Of a stretch of DNA of 29,444 bases, positions 10,901-18,718 are shown one piece after another. The stretch is taken from assembly GCA_938008575.1 (NCBI GenBank), contig CALLKB010000171.1:1-29444 (forward strand), read 5' to 3'. Under the pieces are notes generated by a model. It had not been told where the DNA came from, searched no databases, and saw only the letters and a program-made list of their open reading frames with translations. Each line of letters starts with the position of its first letter. The stretch's first letter is position 1. Made by a program: the position numbers and the translations under genes. This stretch comes from an uncultured Cytophagaceae bacterium. Lineage in GTDB: Bacteria > Bacteroidota > Bacteroidia > Cytophagales > Spirosomataceae.

Positions 10901-12079
10901 ATACATACCATTGTTTTTGTTATCGACCGTTTGACCAGCGACAATTGGCTGCATAATGGCCTTATCCCGACTGTAAGGATTGGATTCCCCTAAATCTGAC
11001 AAGGCAACAAGATTACGTAAGGTTTCAGTGCTTTGAGTACGATTCGTCACATAAACCTCTACACGCGTAATCGTGATTCCACTCGTGATAACAGGCAGAT
11101 TTTGTAAGGATCGTTCGTAATTGTTTCGAAAAAAGGTCGACAAAAAGAAATGTCGGTTTTCATCGTATTGATCAGCCCGAAGTTCGAAAGAACGTCCTTG
11201 GGAACCACCTTTCATTGTTATACAATCCTGCTTAGAACGCTGCTGTGCTGCCACAACAGTCACATCCAAATTCCCAAAACGCAATAATGTCTTTAAACCA
11301 AATAAATTCTGAACCCCAGGAATCAATTGCGAATTCAAGGTCCAAGAAGTATTACCGGCTTCGATGTTTTGTAATATATCCTCCTCCTGCGTCTTCCAAT
11401 TTAACTTTAATTGATTTTGGAAATTGAAACTCGCCTTCGTATCGAAGTTGGCATTCAAATTCAACTTATCCCCTATCTTGCCTTGAAAGTTGATCTGCGC
11501 CTGTTCATTGAAAAACAAATTGCCCACATAGCGCAATTGGACCGGAATAGCTGGATTATCGACATATTGACCTTGATAGCCAATATCCAACAACAAACTA
11601 CCATTGGGTTTGAAATACACTTCCGAACCACCGAAAATACGGTCAATCGCAGGAGGTAATTCAATTTTGGGAAACAATCCACGGGATTGAACGCTACTTG
11701 AACCATCTAAACTTTTGGAATAAGCATTCCAAAAACTCCGATTCACCAAACTATTTTGTTGGAGGCTATAATCCGAAAAACTCTTACTATGCACAGGGCT
11801 CAAAGACAATTCGCCTAAACGACGCTCCTGCAAAACATTTTCACCAGAAATACGCGTAGTGGATTGAACCTGAGGAATGGAATAAATAGCAAAAGGTGAC
11901 TTTTGCTTAGCAGTTATATTACTCGATTTCTTGACTTGATAACGTGGCTTTTTACCACTTTTTTCAAGAATTAAAGTTGAATCCAATTCTTGGGCCGACA
12001 AATCCAATGAACCACCAATCGCCATGAAGCTCGTAAAAGCTACCTGGAGGGTCCTATGAAAAATTCGGTGCAAAAACAT
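4955..12079 (-). CDS. sprA: cell surface protein SprA (type IX secretion translocon)
   Basis: A single intact 2374-residue frame, the normal size for SprA (Sov in Porphyromonas). SprA forms the very large outer-membrane beta-barrel through which type IX secretion substrates leave the cell; in gliding members it also supports surface-adhesin motility. An N-terminal signal peptide is visible (HRTLQVAFTSFMAIGG then SAQ, cleavage near residue 30). The rest is long alternating beta-strand sequence rich in Asn, aromatic residues and FNF/YSY pairs, ending in an outer-membrane-type strand (FQIRYSLE). SprA-specific stretches include RVQGNAFIDDFESAR and the FRMLLSQF region. It is the last gene of the gatA-mltD-ruvA-sprA run, 21 nt after ruvA. 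No frameshift or internal stop was seen. Confidence 0.95.
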   Translation of the reverse strand: MFLHRIFHRTLQVAFTSFMAIGGSLDLSAQELDSTLILEKSGKKPRYQVKKSSNITAKQKSPFAIYSIPQVQSTTRISGENVLQERRLGELSLSPVHSKSFSDYSLQQNSLVNRSFWNAYSKSLDGSSSVQSRGLFPKIELPPAIDRIFGGSEVYFKPNGSLLLDIGYQGQYVDNPAIPVQLRYVGNLFFNEQAQINFQGKIGDKLNLNANFDTKASFNFQNQLKLNWKTQEEDILQNIEAGNTSWTLNSQLIPGVQNLFGLKTLLRFGNLDVTVVAAQQRSKQDCITMKGGSQGRSFELRADQYDENRHFFLSTFFRNNYERSLQNLPVITSGITITRVEVYVTNRTQSTETLRNLVALSDLGESNPYSRDKAIMQPIVAGQTVDNKNNGMYVKLTADAQIRKSDQASYQLESAYNLQRGTDFDMLKGAKRLNEREFKFNSQLGYISLVAPLRNDEVLAVAYEYTFNGRKYKVGELTEDYQARQDNEVLILKMLKSSTIRNHLQHPMWDLMMKNIYSLNSNGLNKQNFQLRLIYKDDATGIDNSNLIEGEKLKDVPLVKVLGLDKLNFAGDPQPDGNFDYIEDVTIDSKNGKIIFPVLEPFGASLKKQFTASESNLVDKYVFDKLYRLTQTDALQQASKNKFFIKGNFQAGVGGDISLPFGVEPKSVTVSAGGQSLVAGSDYIVEGQSGKVKILNEGVFQSGRELKVCYEKPDLFTNQVRTLLGTRLDYNLGQDVHLGATVQSMSETPPAFLRRVSIGNEPVNNTLIGFDASILKKSNALTRMIDALPIISTKETSVIDFQGEFAKLIPNVNDRVQGNAFIDDFESARVVFNLSSQPTLWRPASTPKDFVVSNPRDLSSNFRRAKISAYNVDASLYGTGGFSLDVPGIDPATVNTYAYERVVTPKGLFPNKDFANNITNLPLGVLDVAYFPSERGIYNFNPNLTAQGLLPNPKNNFGAITRAITSDTDFDNSNVEQIEFWLMDPFVSGESGKIRDGVFNKNNTTGGKLIFHLGDISEDFIPDGFSNFENGIPAGEKIVSGGSQNVEKTNWGLAPKRQFVINAFDNQGGRGQQDIGLDGLPNQVSENSSISEATYFAEYLNLTKTRVTDAKAISAIQADPAGDDFVHYLSNSYSTTGSMIERYKNYMGIENNSPTTDNPSNSNVTEANSMMPDREDLNNDNTVNEVEAYYQYEVDLKPGGLAVGQGFVVDKVNDGGVDWYLFRIPIKDKRNYTTPAGEISSFKSIRFFRMLLSQFQDPVVLRFAQLQLSGYSYRKFIGNLDQRNGQEIPETYDAKFRISSVNIEENGPASKGANTIPYVVPPGFVRDQDVTTINNARLNEQSMSLCVDNLRPGDARGVFKNSAFDFINYKRLRMFVSMQSPDQVDGQVSAFMRIGTDLTDNYYEVEQTGLRQTQKGQSLDIEIWPQDNEFDVEFELLKQAKIERDRQGKSLNERFTLTMVSSTGKTYRVTVMGRPDQSASMVLMIGVRNTAKDGQNKSFCVWVNELRASGFDQTSGAAALGKMGIKLADLGQITMNGSFRNYGFGGVQSKISDRSRDNTKEYGITANLNLDKFLPQKWGFKIPFYVSYDRRNVAPQFDPLDPDIFLADAINKFSTQAKRADYLKLVEDNTERQGFNFTNVRKIRSSLAKHAYVWDLSNFTFSYAYSEMIRTNTLTETYRQLSQRGSILYSYTSSASFWEPFAKMSSTTQWLALLRDLNVNIIPSSITVRAEMDRSFVKTQLRNQQLTTEGVAPQFEKYWFFNRQYALNWNLTKSMIVNYSANVNSIIDEPFGDLDTQAKRDSVMFNIRALGRAKEFDQQAGLVWRLPLQKLPLTDWMNADYTHRVGYNYFANSFNIKDSLDIPFGNIIKNTRERSINGKVDFVSLYNRIRALRWVNSSNPTTKDVARNPGDEEDIIIAPKNALKSVARLLLTLRGIQVNYSMNESTTLPGFNPSPGRLGMNGNWGAPGLDFVSGGQSDQIRFTAAENGWLSKSIVQNVPFTQLRQQKFSYSTQLEPTKDLRIQVEGNYNKGDNYQEFFRPTELGGPFKSQSPLRSGNYSMSFLSFMTAFKDPAVVFEEFRSNREVLMARLNRTKVAEGMYNKNSQDVLIPSFFAAYSGVSANDVKYSPFYDIPLPNWKVDYNGLNLFPGITKKFSSFTITHMYSSTYSVGNFVSSLEYGQLANDFQNLTLNSLLYPLSSRFDPETHTLIPVYVMSTISFTERFSPLIGVNAITKSRVSLRFEYNQDRSVGLNLANSQVAEVANKDLTFAVGFTKANMLIPFKINGRSVRLPNDLRFNMNLTIRDTRTLQRKLDAETVVTQGFVNFQFRPQISYSVSDKLSVTAYFDKMMNNPLVSNSFYRSTVAGGFQIRYSLE

Positions 12080-12100
12080 CCAAAAAGGGTTAAAAATAAA

Positions 12101-12688
12101 TTAACGAAGCGCGAGTTTAATTAATTGTTCAACATTCGAATCTGGATTTGCCTTCAACAATTGATCCAAATTCTTTTCCGCAGCTACACGCGGAATTCCT
12201 AGCGTTACTAATGCTGCTAAAGCTTCTTGTTTAACCCCAAATGATGCATCATGTGATGCCGCACCTGCCTCAACAAACAAGGTATCTTTCTTACATTTAT
12301 CCTTTAATTCTAAAATAACGCGCTGGGCAGTCTTCGAACCAATTCCTTTAATCGATTGAATCAGCCCAATATTTTCATTCATAATCGCCGAGCGAATCTC
12401 ACTCGAAGAAAAAGAAGAAAGCATCACCAATGCCGTACTTAATCCCACGCCAGACACTGAAACCAAATCCAAGAACAGGTATTTTTCATCCATGGAATGA
12501 AAACCTACCAAGGTATGTGAATCCTCTTTAATCTGAAGATGCGTAAATAATTGGACATTTTCGTTGCCGTCTTTTAGCGCATCGTAGGTTTGCAATGAAA
12601 TTTTAACCTCATAGCCTACTCCCTGCACATCGATGATGACATGTGTACGATCTTTGTGAGCTAATTTACCTTTTAAATATGCGATCAT
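12101..12688 (-). CDS. ruvA: Holliday junction branch migration protein RuvA
   Basis: A 195-residue DNA-binding subunit that loads the RuvB motor on Holliday junctions. It starts MIAYLKGKL, the family's standard N-terminus, and has the OB-fold domain (1 to about 63). The helix-hairpin-helix elements follow, including LVSVSGVGLSTALVML and IKGIGSKTAQRVILELK, and a C-terminal RuvB-binding domain (about 145-195). The longer frame back to 12736 was rejected because its extra 16 codons overlap mltD and do not resemble RuvA. The ATG is one nucleotide after the mltD stop, so the two are probably translationally coupled. Confidence 0.96.
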   Translation of the reverse strand: MIAYLKGKLAHKDRTHVIIDVQGVGYEVKISLQTYDALKDGNENVQLFTHLQIKEDSHTLVGFHSMDEKYLFLDLVSVSGVGLSTALVMLSSFSSSEIRSAIMNENIGLIQSIKGIGSKTAQRVILELKDKCKKDTLFVEAGAASHDASFGVKQEALAALVTLGIPRVAAEKNLDQLLKANPDSNVEQLIKLALR

Positions 12689-12689
12689 C

Positions 12690-14135
12690 TTATGAAATTC
12701 GTAAACGCATACCTGGACGTAAAGTCGTCGAAGCACGCATTCGATTAAGTTTTTTCAATTTGGTTACCGTTAGGCCTTGATAACGTTCAGCAATATCCGA
12801 AAGTGTATCTCCCGAACGAACTTTATGAAAACGGATTTTAGCTTTCTTAGCTTTTTTAAAAACGACAGGCTCCTCTACATCAGCCGAGGAATCAACAGCA
12901 GCTTGCATCACCTTCTCTCGAACGCGTGCAAAGTAAACCAATTGCTTTCCGCGTTTAATCCGATTCGTTTTTAGGCGATTCAAATGCTTTAATTCCAAAA
13001 CACTCACTTGCAAAATGCGCGCTACGTCGTATAAAGATTGACCTCGTTTAACCTTGTAGCGTCGCTGAACCAATTTATCCACAAATAATGCGGCTAAACT
13101 ATCAGATTGTTTTTGGCTGACGAAAGCAGCTGAATCTAAAATAGCTTGTCTGTTGGAGCTGAAATAAGCAAAACGGGAACTTGGAATATGCACCACAACC
13201 GTTTTATTATCGTTGGGAATGTTCGTCCCAATTAAATGAGGATTAATCAACAGAAAAGTATCCACAGGAATCGAAGCAAATTGCTTCAAGCGATTTAAAT
13301 TCAAATAGCCTTTGACATGAATCGTATCAAAAGGAATCTTTTTAACCCATTTCTCAGCATGAATAGCATGATCCCAATGGTAATTCATCATGTAATCCAT
13401 GGCAATAAATTGCGGTACATAAGCACGCGTCTGTTTGGGTAAACAATTATAAATGCCCCAAAAATCACTTTTGCCACATTTACGAATTGCCCGCTTCACA
13501 TTACCTGGACCTGTATTGTATGCCGCTAAAGCCAAATGCCAATCACCAAATACACGGAATAGTTGCTTCAAGTATTTACAAGCAGCCTCTGTCGCTTTTT
13601 CAGGATCAAATCGCTCATCCACAACTCCGTCTACCCGCAATCCAAAATCACCACGTGCCGTATAAGGCATAAATTGCCATAAACCGCCTGCACCTTTATT
13701 ACTTAACGCTCTCGATTCTAAGCCAGACTCAATTAAGGATAAATATTTTAATTCTTCTGGTAGATTATATTGCTTCAAATATTTCTCATACAACGGGAAA
13801 TACAAATCCCTGCGCTCCAACATCCGTTGGGTAAATTCCGCTTTCCGAAAAGCGAAATATTCAACAAACTGGTGTGTATGAAAATTGTAATTTAATGGAA
13901 TTTGATTTTGTAATGTAACCAAGCGCGAGGAGACAATCGACGGATCAATCATAAACGCGGTGGGTGAACCTTGTTCAAATGATGCCAAAGAATCAATCGC
14001 TGCTAAATCATCCGTAGGAAAATAGTTCTTAGAAGTATTGACATCTTGAGTAGCCGGCATTGATGCTGTAATCTGTCCAAAAACTGGAAGATTCAGCAAC
14101 AACAATACCACAAAACTCAAAAGCCTTACGAACAT
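12690..14135 (-). CDS. mltD: membrane-bound lytic transglycosylase D-like, two LysM domains
   Basis: A 481-residue periplasmic murein hydrolase that cleaves MurNAc-GlcNAc bonds to form anhydro-muropeptides. An N-terminal signal sequence (residues 1-20, ending VFG-Q) has no clear lipobox Cys. The SLT family 1 domain spans about 120-250: catalytic Glu136 in LSLIESGLES, GAGGLWQFMPYTA, and ALAAYNTGPGNV. Two LysM peptidoglycan-binding modules follow (about 357-400 and 434-480), both with the (K)V(K/R)xG(Q/D)(S/T)L signature. Its ATG abuts the gatA stop with no spacer, and ruvA follows after 1 nt. The symbol follows E. coli MltD by architecture; orthology is likely but not proven. Confidence 0.9.
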   Translation of the reverse strand: MFVRLLSFVVLLLLNLPVFGQITASMPATQDVNTSKNYFPTDDLAAIDSLASFEQGSPTAFMIDPSIVSSRLVTLQNQIPLNYNFHTHQFVEYFAFRKAEFTQRMLERRDLYFPLYEKYLKQYNLPEELKYLSLIESGLESRALSNKGAGGLWQFMPYTARGDFGLRVDGVVDERFDPEKATEAACKYLKQLFRVFGDWHLALAAYNTGPGNVKRAIRKCGKSDFWGIYNCLPKQTRAYVPQFIAMDYMMNYHWDHAIHAEKWVKKIPFDTIHVKGYLNLNRLKQFASIPVDTFLLINPHLIGTNIPNDNKTVVVHIPSSRFAYFSSNRQAILDSAAFVSQKQSDSLAALFVDKLVQRRYKVKRGQSLYDVARILQVSVLELKHLNRLKTNRIKRGKQLVYFARVREKVMQAAVDSSADVEEPVVFKKAKKAKIRFHKVRSGDTLSDIAERYQGLTVTKLKKLNRMRASTTLRPGMRLRIS

Positions 14136-15539
14136 CTATTCGAAAATTTTAGCAAAATCAATTAAGCCCTGCTCATCAAATGCCTTCCCAGTCACCTGAA
14201 AACCCATCGGCAAACCGGCTGTGTCTTCTCCCATAGGAACAGATAAAGCTGGTAAACCCGTAATATTTGCCTGAACGGTGAATAAATCGCCCAAATACAT
14301 CTGAAGCGGATCTAGCGTTTTTTCACCCATTTTATAGGCTGTAGACGAAGTAGTCGGCGAAATAATAAAATCTACATCTGCTAAAATCGCTAACGTACGC
14401 TCCTGAATAAGGCGTCTTACTTGTTGGGCTTTCGTATAATAAGCATCGTAATAGTCGGCACTCAACACAAAAGTCCCTAACATAATTCTACGCTTCACTT
14501 CTTCACCGAATGCCTCATCACGGGTCTTTTTATAAAGCTCCATCAAATCTTTGGCATCAGCCGTGCGATGACCGAATTTGACCCCATCAAATCGGGCCAA
14601 GTTGGAACTCGCTTCCGCCGTCGTCAACACATAATACGTCGGCAATAATTGCTCGATATATGCAAAATCAACCGACACAACTTCATAGCCCGCGGCCTTC
14701 AATGTCTCCACATGCGCAAAAAATGCATCACGGATCTCTGGCTGCAAACTTGGATGCTCAACGATTTCTTTGATGTAGGCTACTTTCTTTTTTTCTAGAT
14801 AGCTGGTTTCCAGCGAATCAACCACCGTGCTATCGAAACCATCTTTTCCTTCGATTGTCTTCAAGACCAAAGCTAAATCTTCCAAATGATGCGCCATCGG
14901 CCCAATCGTATCAAAAGATGAGGCATAGGCTATTAAGCCCCAACGAGACACTCGACCATATGTAGGCTTCAATCCCATAATACCACAAAACGCTGCTGGC
15001 ATACGAATCGATCCACCCGTATCTGTCCCTAAGGAAACCTGGCACATTCCTGCTTGAACGGCCACAGCCGAACCACCGGAACTTCCTCCGGCTACGTGAG
15101 CGCTATTCGCAAAATTCAATACGGGCCCAAATGACGAATTCTCATTCGTAGATCCCATCCCAAATTCATCGCAATTTTGTCGGCCAATAATAATCGCATC
15201 GGCATCTAAAAGACGCTGTACAGCCGTAGCTGAAAAGGTGGATTGAAAGCCATTTAATATTTGACTTCCCGCCTGACTAGGATGGTCGGCGTAGCAAAGT
15301 AAATCTTTGATCCCAACAACCAGACCAGCCAAAGGACCTGCAGTTCCCTGTTTGATTTTAGCATCTATTTCAGCTGCCCGCGCTAAAGCTTCTTGGTCAT
15401 AAACCGTCAAAAATGCGTTCAATTTAGCATTATAGGCATCTATTCGGTCTAAATGACCTTGCACAATTTCCACGCATGTACGCTTGCCAGCCAATAAATC
15501 TCGACGTATTTCCGAGTAGGCAACAGGAACTAAATTCAT
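14136..15539 (-). CDS. gatA: Asp-tRNA(Asn)/Glu-tRNA(Gln) amidotransferase subunit A
   Basis: The glutaminase subunit of the GatCAB complex, which supplies ammonia to convert mischarged Glu-tRNA(Gln) and Asp-tRNA(Asn). The amidase signature fold is clear, with the Ser-cisSer-Lys triad at Lys78 (VVGIKD), Ser153 (GGSSGGSA) and Ser177 (GTDTGGS). The 467-residue length is typical. The start is ATG at 15539; an in-frame TTG one codon earlier is possible but unneeded. gatB and gatC are not in the window, as is usual when the subunits are dispersed. It is the first gene of a run with mltD, ruvA and sprA. Confidence 0.93.
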   Translation of the reverse strand: MNLVPVAYSEIRRDLLAGKRTCVEIVQGHLDRIDAYNAKLNAFLTVYDQEALARAAEIDAKIKQGTAGPLAGLVVGIKDLLCYADHPSQAGSQILNGFQSTFSATAVQRLLDADAIIIGRQNCDEFGMGSTNENSSFGPVLNFANSAHVAGGSSGGSAVAVQAGMCQVSLGTDTGGSIRMPAAFCGIMGLKPTYGRVSRWGLIAYASSFDTIGPMAHHLEDLALVLKTIEGKDGFDSTVVDSLETSYLEKKKVAYIKEIVEHPSLQPEIRDAFFAHVETLKAAGYEVVSVDFAYIEQLLPTYYVLTTAEASSNLARFDGVKFGHRTADAKDLMELYKKTRDEAFGEEVKRRIMLGTFVLSADYYDAYYTKAQQVRRLIQERTLAILADVDFIISPTTSSTAYKMGEKTLDPLQMYLGDLFTVQANITGLPALSVPMGEDTAGLPMGFQVTGKAFDEQGLIDFAKIFE

Positions 15540-15555
15540 CAAAAAAGGGGATTCT

Positions 15556-15595
15556 TTTTAAACACAAAAGCATAGTTGGCTTTCACCAACTATGC
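15556..15595 (-). terminator. intrinsic terminator of tatA
   Basis: A perfect 10-bp stem, GCATAGTTGG with CCAACTATGC (15570-15579 and 15586-15595), has a 6-nt loop. On the minus strand it is followed by CTTTTGTGTTT. It lies 23 nt after tatA and before gatA, separating the two units. Confidence 0.7.
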
Positions 15596-15617
15596 ATTGA
15601 AAACAAATACGGTAAGA

Positions 15618-15824
15618 CTACTTCTTTGTTTCGTCTAATTCTTTGTTGATCTGATCTTTCACTTCATTCTTCGCGTCTTGGAACTCACGAATTCCTTTTC
15701 CAAGTCCACGCATCAATTCAGGTAATTTCTTACCACCAAAAAACAATAAGATAGCTAAGCCGATTAACAATAATTCGCCGCCACCTAAACCATTTAAAAA
15801 CAATAATATACTTGAGATGTTCAT
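15618..15824 (-). CDS. tatA: twin-arginine translocase subunit TatA/E
   Basis: A 68-residue protein with an N-terminal transmembrane helix (about residues 10-28), the conserved FFGGKKLPEL hinge (28-37), an amphipathic helix (about 33-55) and a charged lysine/glutamate-rich tail. TatA oligomers form the pore through which folded proteins cross the inner membrane. No tatC is near. The upstream 62-bp gap contains a TATATTTA (minus strand, 15854-15847), resembling a -7 element, but I found no matching -33. Confidence 0.93.
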   Translation of the reverse strand: MNISSILLFLNGLGGGELLLIGLAILLFFGGKKLPELMRGLGKGIREFQDAKNEVKDQINKELDETKK

Positions 15825-15886
15825 TGTAGTCTAATTTTTAATTTTGTAAATATATTCAATAGTCATTAATAATCCTTATTCAGGCG

Positions 15887-16312
15887 TCAAACATTCACAT
15901 GTTTTTCAAATTCATCTAATTCCTTTTTAATCGATTTCCCCACCCATAATACGACGGCCAAATCATCTGTAAATCCAACCAATGGTAAAACATCCGGAAT
16001 GAAATCAAAGGGTGATATAAAGTAAATCAATACAGCCACTATTTTTACTAACGTAATTGCAGGCAATTTCTTGTATGTGCCTGAAACATATGCTTTAATT
16101 AATTCGCTAAACAACACAATGTAATGATTCAATAGCCGAACAACTGAAATATTACTTGTTGCCGCAATCTCCTGAACCTTAACCAAAGACTTTTGAATCA
16201 GACCTAACATGCCTAATTTATCCTTCATGAAAACCGCTTCCGCTTTTTCCATGGCCTTCTGAAAATAATGTGACGAAATAATTCGATCAATAAAGCTTTT
16301 CTCTGTTCCCAT
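15887..16312 (-). CDS. YkvA family (DUF1232) membrane protein
   Basis: A 141-residue protein whose C-terminal part has the DUF1232 core: LIYFISPFDFIPDVLPLVGFTDD-like sequence around residues 95-120. It is split here by a hydrophobic hairpin with the conserved SPxDxIPD and DD residues. The N-terminal 90 residues are helical and charged. DUF1232/YkvA proteins are widespread small membrane proteins of uncertain role. The ATG at 16312 is preferred over a GTG at 16318. A possible promoter lies just upstream. tatA follows after 62 bp. Confidence 0.8.
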   Translation of the reverse strand: MGTEKSFIDRIISSHYFQKAMEKAEAVFMKDKLGMLGLIQKSLVKVQEIAATSNISVVRLLNHYIVLFSELIKAYVSGTYKKLPAITLVKIVAVLIYFISPFDFIPDVLPLVGFTDDLAVVLWVGKSIKKELDEFEKHVNV

Positions 16313-16329
16313 TTTCACTAATTAATCCT

Positions 16330-16359
16330 TAAATATACTAAAATGCTGCTAAAATCAAG
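16330..16359 (-). promoter_or_regulatory. possible promoter of the YkvA-family gene
   Basis: On the minus strand CTTG (16359-16356) is followed after 18 nt by TATATTTA (16337-16330). Each differs from the TTTG / TAnnTTTG consensus by one base. The implied leader is about 12 nt. The match is imperfect and the region is A/T-rich, so this is tentative. Confidence 0.35.
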
Positions 16360-16420
16360 TCGGCTCTATCCTTATAAATATTGATTTTAAAAAGAACGTC
16401 GAAATTTGACGATTATGTCT

Positions 16421-16428
16421 TATTTTTG
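16421..16428 (+). promoter_or_regulatory. candidate -7 element upstream of mdh
   Basis: TATTTTTG matches the Bacteroidota -7 consensus TAnnTTTG exactly, 38 nt before the mdh ATG. A TTTG lies upstream at 16405-16408, but the 12-nt spacer is too short, and no better -33 was found. The 5' leader would be about 33 nt. Confidence 0.4.
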
Positions 16429-16466
16429 CGACGATTTTAGTATAATCATTCCTAAAAATATAAACA

Positions 16467-17402
16467 ATGAAAATCACCGTAGTAGGAGCAGGTGCCGTAG
16501 GTGCAACTTGTGCTGACAACATCGCTAGAAAAGAATTAGCAGATGAATTAGTATTATTAGATATCAAAGAAGGTATTGCTGAAGGTAAAACCCTTGATAT
16601 GTTTCAAACGGCCTCTTTGTTAGGTTTTGATACCAAATTAGTAGGATCAACAAACGACTATTCAAAAACTGCCAATTCAGACGTAGTAGTTATTACTTCT
16701 GGCCTTCCTCGTAAGCCAGGTATGACGCGTGAAGAATTAATCGGTGTTAATGCGGGTATCGTTAAGAGTGTTGTAGAAAACATCTTAAAATTCTCTAAAA
16801 ACCCAATCATTGTAATCATTTCTAACCCAATGGATACAATGACTTACTTAGCGAAATCAGTAGCTGGTTTAGATAAGCACCGTATCATCGGTATGGGTGG
16901 TACATTAGATTCAGCTCGTTTCAAATGCTATTTAGCAAAAGCGATGGATGTTTCAATCAATGATATCCACGGAACGGTAATCGGTGGTCACGGAGATACA
17001 ACCATGATTCCTTTGAAGCGTTTGGCAACTTATAACGGTGTACCTGTTAGCCAATTCTTAGATTCAGAAACGTTAGACAAAGTAGCTGCAGACACAATGG
17101 TAGGTGGTGCAACTTTAACTGGTTTATTAGGTACTTCTGCTTGGTATGCTCCAGGTGCTGCAGGTGCTGCATTAGTTGAGGCAATCGTTCGCGATGAGAA
17201 AAAAATCATGTCTTGCTGCGTATCACTTGACGGAGAATACGGTCAATCAGATATCTGCTTAGGCGTTCCTGTCGTATTAGGCAAGAATGGTTGGGAGAAA
17301 ATCGTTGATTACAAATTAACAGAAGACGAGCAAGCTGCTTTCAACAAATCTGCTGAAGCTGTTCGTAATATGAATTCCGTATTAGCGACATTGTCTATCT
17401 AA
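16467..17402 (+). CDS. mdh: malate dehydrogenase
   Basis: NAD-dependent enzyme of the TCA cycle interconverting malate and oxaloacetate; 311 residues, of the LDH-like bacterial MDH type. The dinucleotide motif GAGAVG is at 7-12 and Asp32 in LLDI selects NAD. The substrate loop LPRKPGMTR carries Arg82 and Arg88, the arginine pattern of MDH rather than the Gln of LDH. Asn120, Arg151 and the catalytic His175 (GGHGDT) complete the active site. It is a single-gene unit with its own candidate promoter, ending in a strong bidirectional terminator. Codon use leans to GGT, TTA and GTA, consistent with high expression. Confidence 0.96.
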   Translation: MKITVVGAGAVGATCADNIARKELADELVLLDIKEGIAEGKTLDMFQTASLLGFDTKLVGSTNDYSKTANSDVVVITSGLPRKPGMTREELIGVNAGIVKSVVENILKFSKNPIIVIISNPMDTMTYLAKSVAGLDKHRIIGMGGTLDSARFKCYLAKAMDVSINDIHGTVIGGHGDTTMIPLKRLATYNGVPVSQFLDSETLDKVAADTMVGGATLTGLLGTSAWYAPGAAGAALVEAIVRDEKKIMSCCVSLDGEYGQSDICLGVPVVLGKNGWEKIVDYKLTEDEQAAFNKSAEAVRNMNSVLATLSI

Positions 17403-17420
17403 TATCGAATTACAATGCAT

Positions 17421-17458
17421 AAAAAAAGCCACCCGTCAGCTGACAGGTGGCTTTTTTT
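17421..17458. terminator. bidirectional terminator between mdh and the ABC permease
   Basis: A7-GCCACC-C-GTCAGCTGAC-A-GGTGGC-T7 forms a long hairpin flanked by A and T tracts on both sides, so it works in either direction. It serves mdh (+) and the convergent permease gene (-), whose TAA stop at 17457-17459 overlaps the T tract. Confidence 0.9.
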
Positions 17459-18701
17459 ATTTCGATCGAATGGCCGTCACTGGATCCATCTTCGCGGCAA
17501 CCCAGGCAGGAATGATTCCCGACAACACCCCAATAAAACTCGATATAAAGAGGCCTTTGAAAACATTCGATGCTGATAAGGTCAAAGGCAATGCATCTTG
17601 TGGAATTAACGTAATGAGTACGACTAAACCTATCCCAACAACACCTCCGATCAAACTCAAGAACACCGCCTCAAATAAAAACTGATACAAAATCACATAA
17701 TTCTTAGCACCTAAGGACTTCTGAATTCCGATAATATTGGTTCGCTCCTTCACGGATACAAACATAATGTTGGCGATACCAAAGCCACCTACCAACAAAG
17801 AAAATCCGGCAATTAAAGCTCCCGCGATATTCAAGGCTGCAAAAATCCCGTCGAAAAATGCTTGCAAGCCATCCAACCGATTTACAGAGAAATTATCCTC
17901 TTGCTTGGGTTTAATGGAACGTAAACTACGCATCATACCCGTAATCTCACCTTCTAAGGCTGTTTGACCATCATCCGACTTAAATGCTTTAATTGCAATA
18001 TCGGGTGCAGGTCTGTCTTTTTGGAATACCGCCGCAAAAGTTGTGTATGGAATAATCACCTTTTCATCTGGAGTACCCCCAAAATTCAACATGTCCTCCC
18101 CTTTCTTTTCAATCACACCAATCACTAAAAACTTAATTCCATTAACCTTAATAATCTCACCTACAGCTGACCGACCATCCACTAAGGTTTCAGCCACTTT
18201 CGCACCGATTATACATACAAATAATCCATTATCTGATTCAATTGGCAAGAAATAACGACCATCTTGAATTGGAGTACTCGTAATTTGATTATACTCATAA
18301 GAAGCTCCGGTCATGTTGGCATCAATGCTGTTACTTCCCCGACTAACATTCGCCGTCCGACCACCATCCATAATCGCAATAGCTTCCGCGTTCTCTAAAT
18401 GTTCTTTCAAGTATTTAAATTCCGTGTATTTCATCTCCGGCCGATTCAAATATTTCCACCAAGGATAATTATTCTGCATCAACCATGGCCATTTCCCCAC
18501 ATACAAAACACCTGAACCCGCAAAGGAATCGATTTCTTTCCGAATCTTATTATTCAAGGAATCAACGGCCGTAAATACCGCCACGATGGCAAAAATACCT
18601 ACACTTACGCCCAATAGCGACAAAGTCGTACGCATCACATTCGACCGCAATGCCTGATAGGCAAACAAAAAACTCTCGTAAACTTGACGTAAAAAGAACA
18701 T
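17457..18701 (-). CDS. MacB/FtsX-type ABC transporter permease
   Basis: A 414-residue protein of the MacB class. It has one N-terminal transmembrane helix (about 22-46, LSLLGVSVGIFAIVAVFTA), a large periplasmic domain (about 50-280, MacB_PCD type) and three C-terminal helices forming an FtsX domain. The FtsX signatures FGIANIMFVSVKERTNIIGI and KSLGA are present. The end ...AKMDPVTAIRSK matches the typical xDPxxALR terminus. Such permeases act with a LolD/MacB-like ATPase in mechanotransmission-driven export of peptides, antibiotics or lipoproteins. No ATPase gene is adjacent. A candidate promoter lies directly upstream. Confidence 0.88.
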   Translation of the reverse strand: MFFLRQVYESFLFAYQALRSNVMRTTLSLLGVSVGIFAIVAVFTAVDSLNNKIRKEIDSFAGSGVLYVGKWPWLMQNNYPWWKYLNRPEMKYTEFKYLKEHLENAEAIAIMDGGRTANVSRGSNSIDANMTGASYEYNQITSTPIQDGRYFLPIESDNGLFVCIIGAKVAETLVDGRSAVGEIIKVNGIKFLVIGVIEKKGEDMLNFGGTPDEKVIIPYTTFAAVFQKDRPAPDIAIKAFKSDDGQTALEGEITGMMRSLRSIKPKQEDNFSVNRLDGLQAFFDGIFAALNIAGALIAGFSLLVGGFGIANIMFVSVKERTNIIGIQKSLGAKNYVILYQFLFEAVFLSLIGGVVGIGLVVLITLIPQDALPLTLSASNVFKGLFISSFIGVLSGIIPAWVAAKMDPVTAIRSK

Positions 18702-18718
18702 AGATTTCAGTTTGAATT

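Noticed and set aside
11473..11706. 77-aa minus-strand frame inside sprA
   Set aside because: It is an alternative frame of the intact sprA coding sequence, like the many plus-strand frames opposite sprA.
12689..12736. 16-codon N-terminal extension of RuvA
   Set aside because: It overlaps mltD and differs from the standard MIAYLKGKL start.
16405..16428. Full TTTG/TAnnTTTG promoter for mdh
   Set aside because: The only TTTG lies 12 nt from the -7 element, far from the 20-nt spacing of the other promoters, so only the -7 element was reported.
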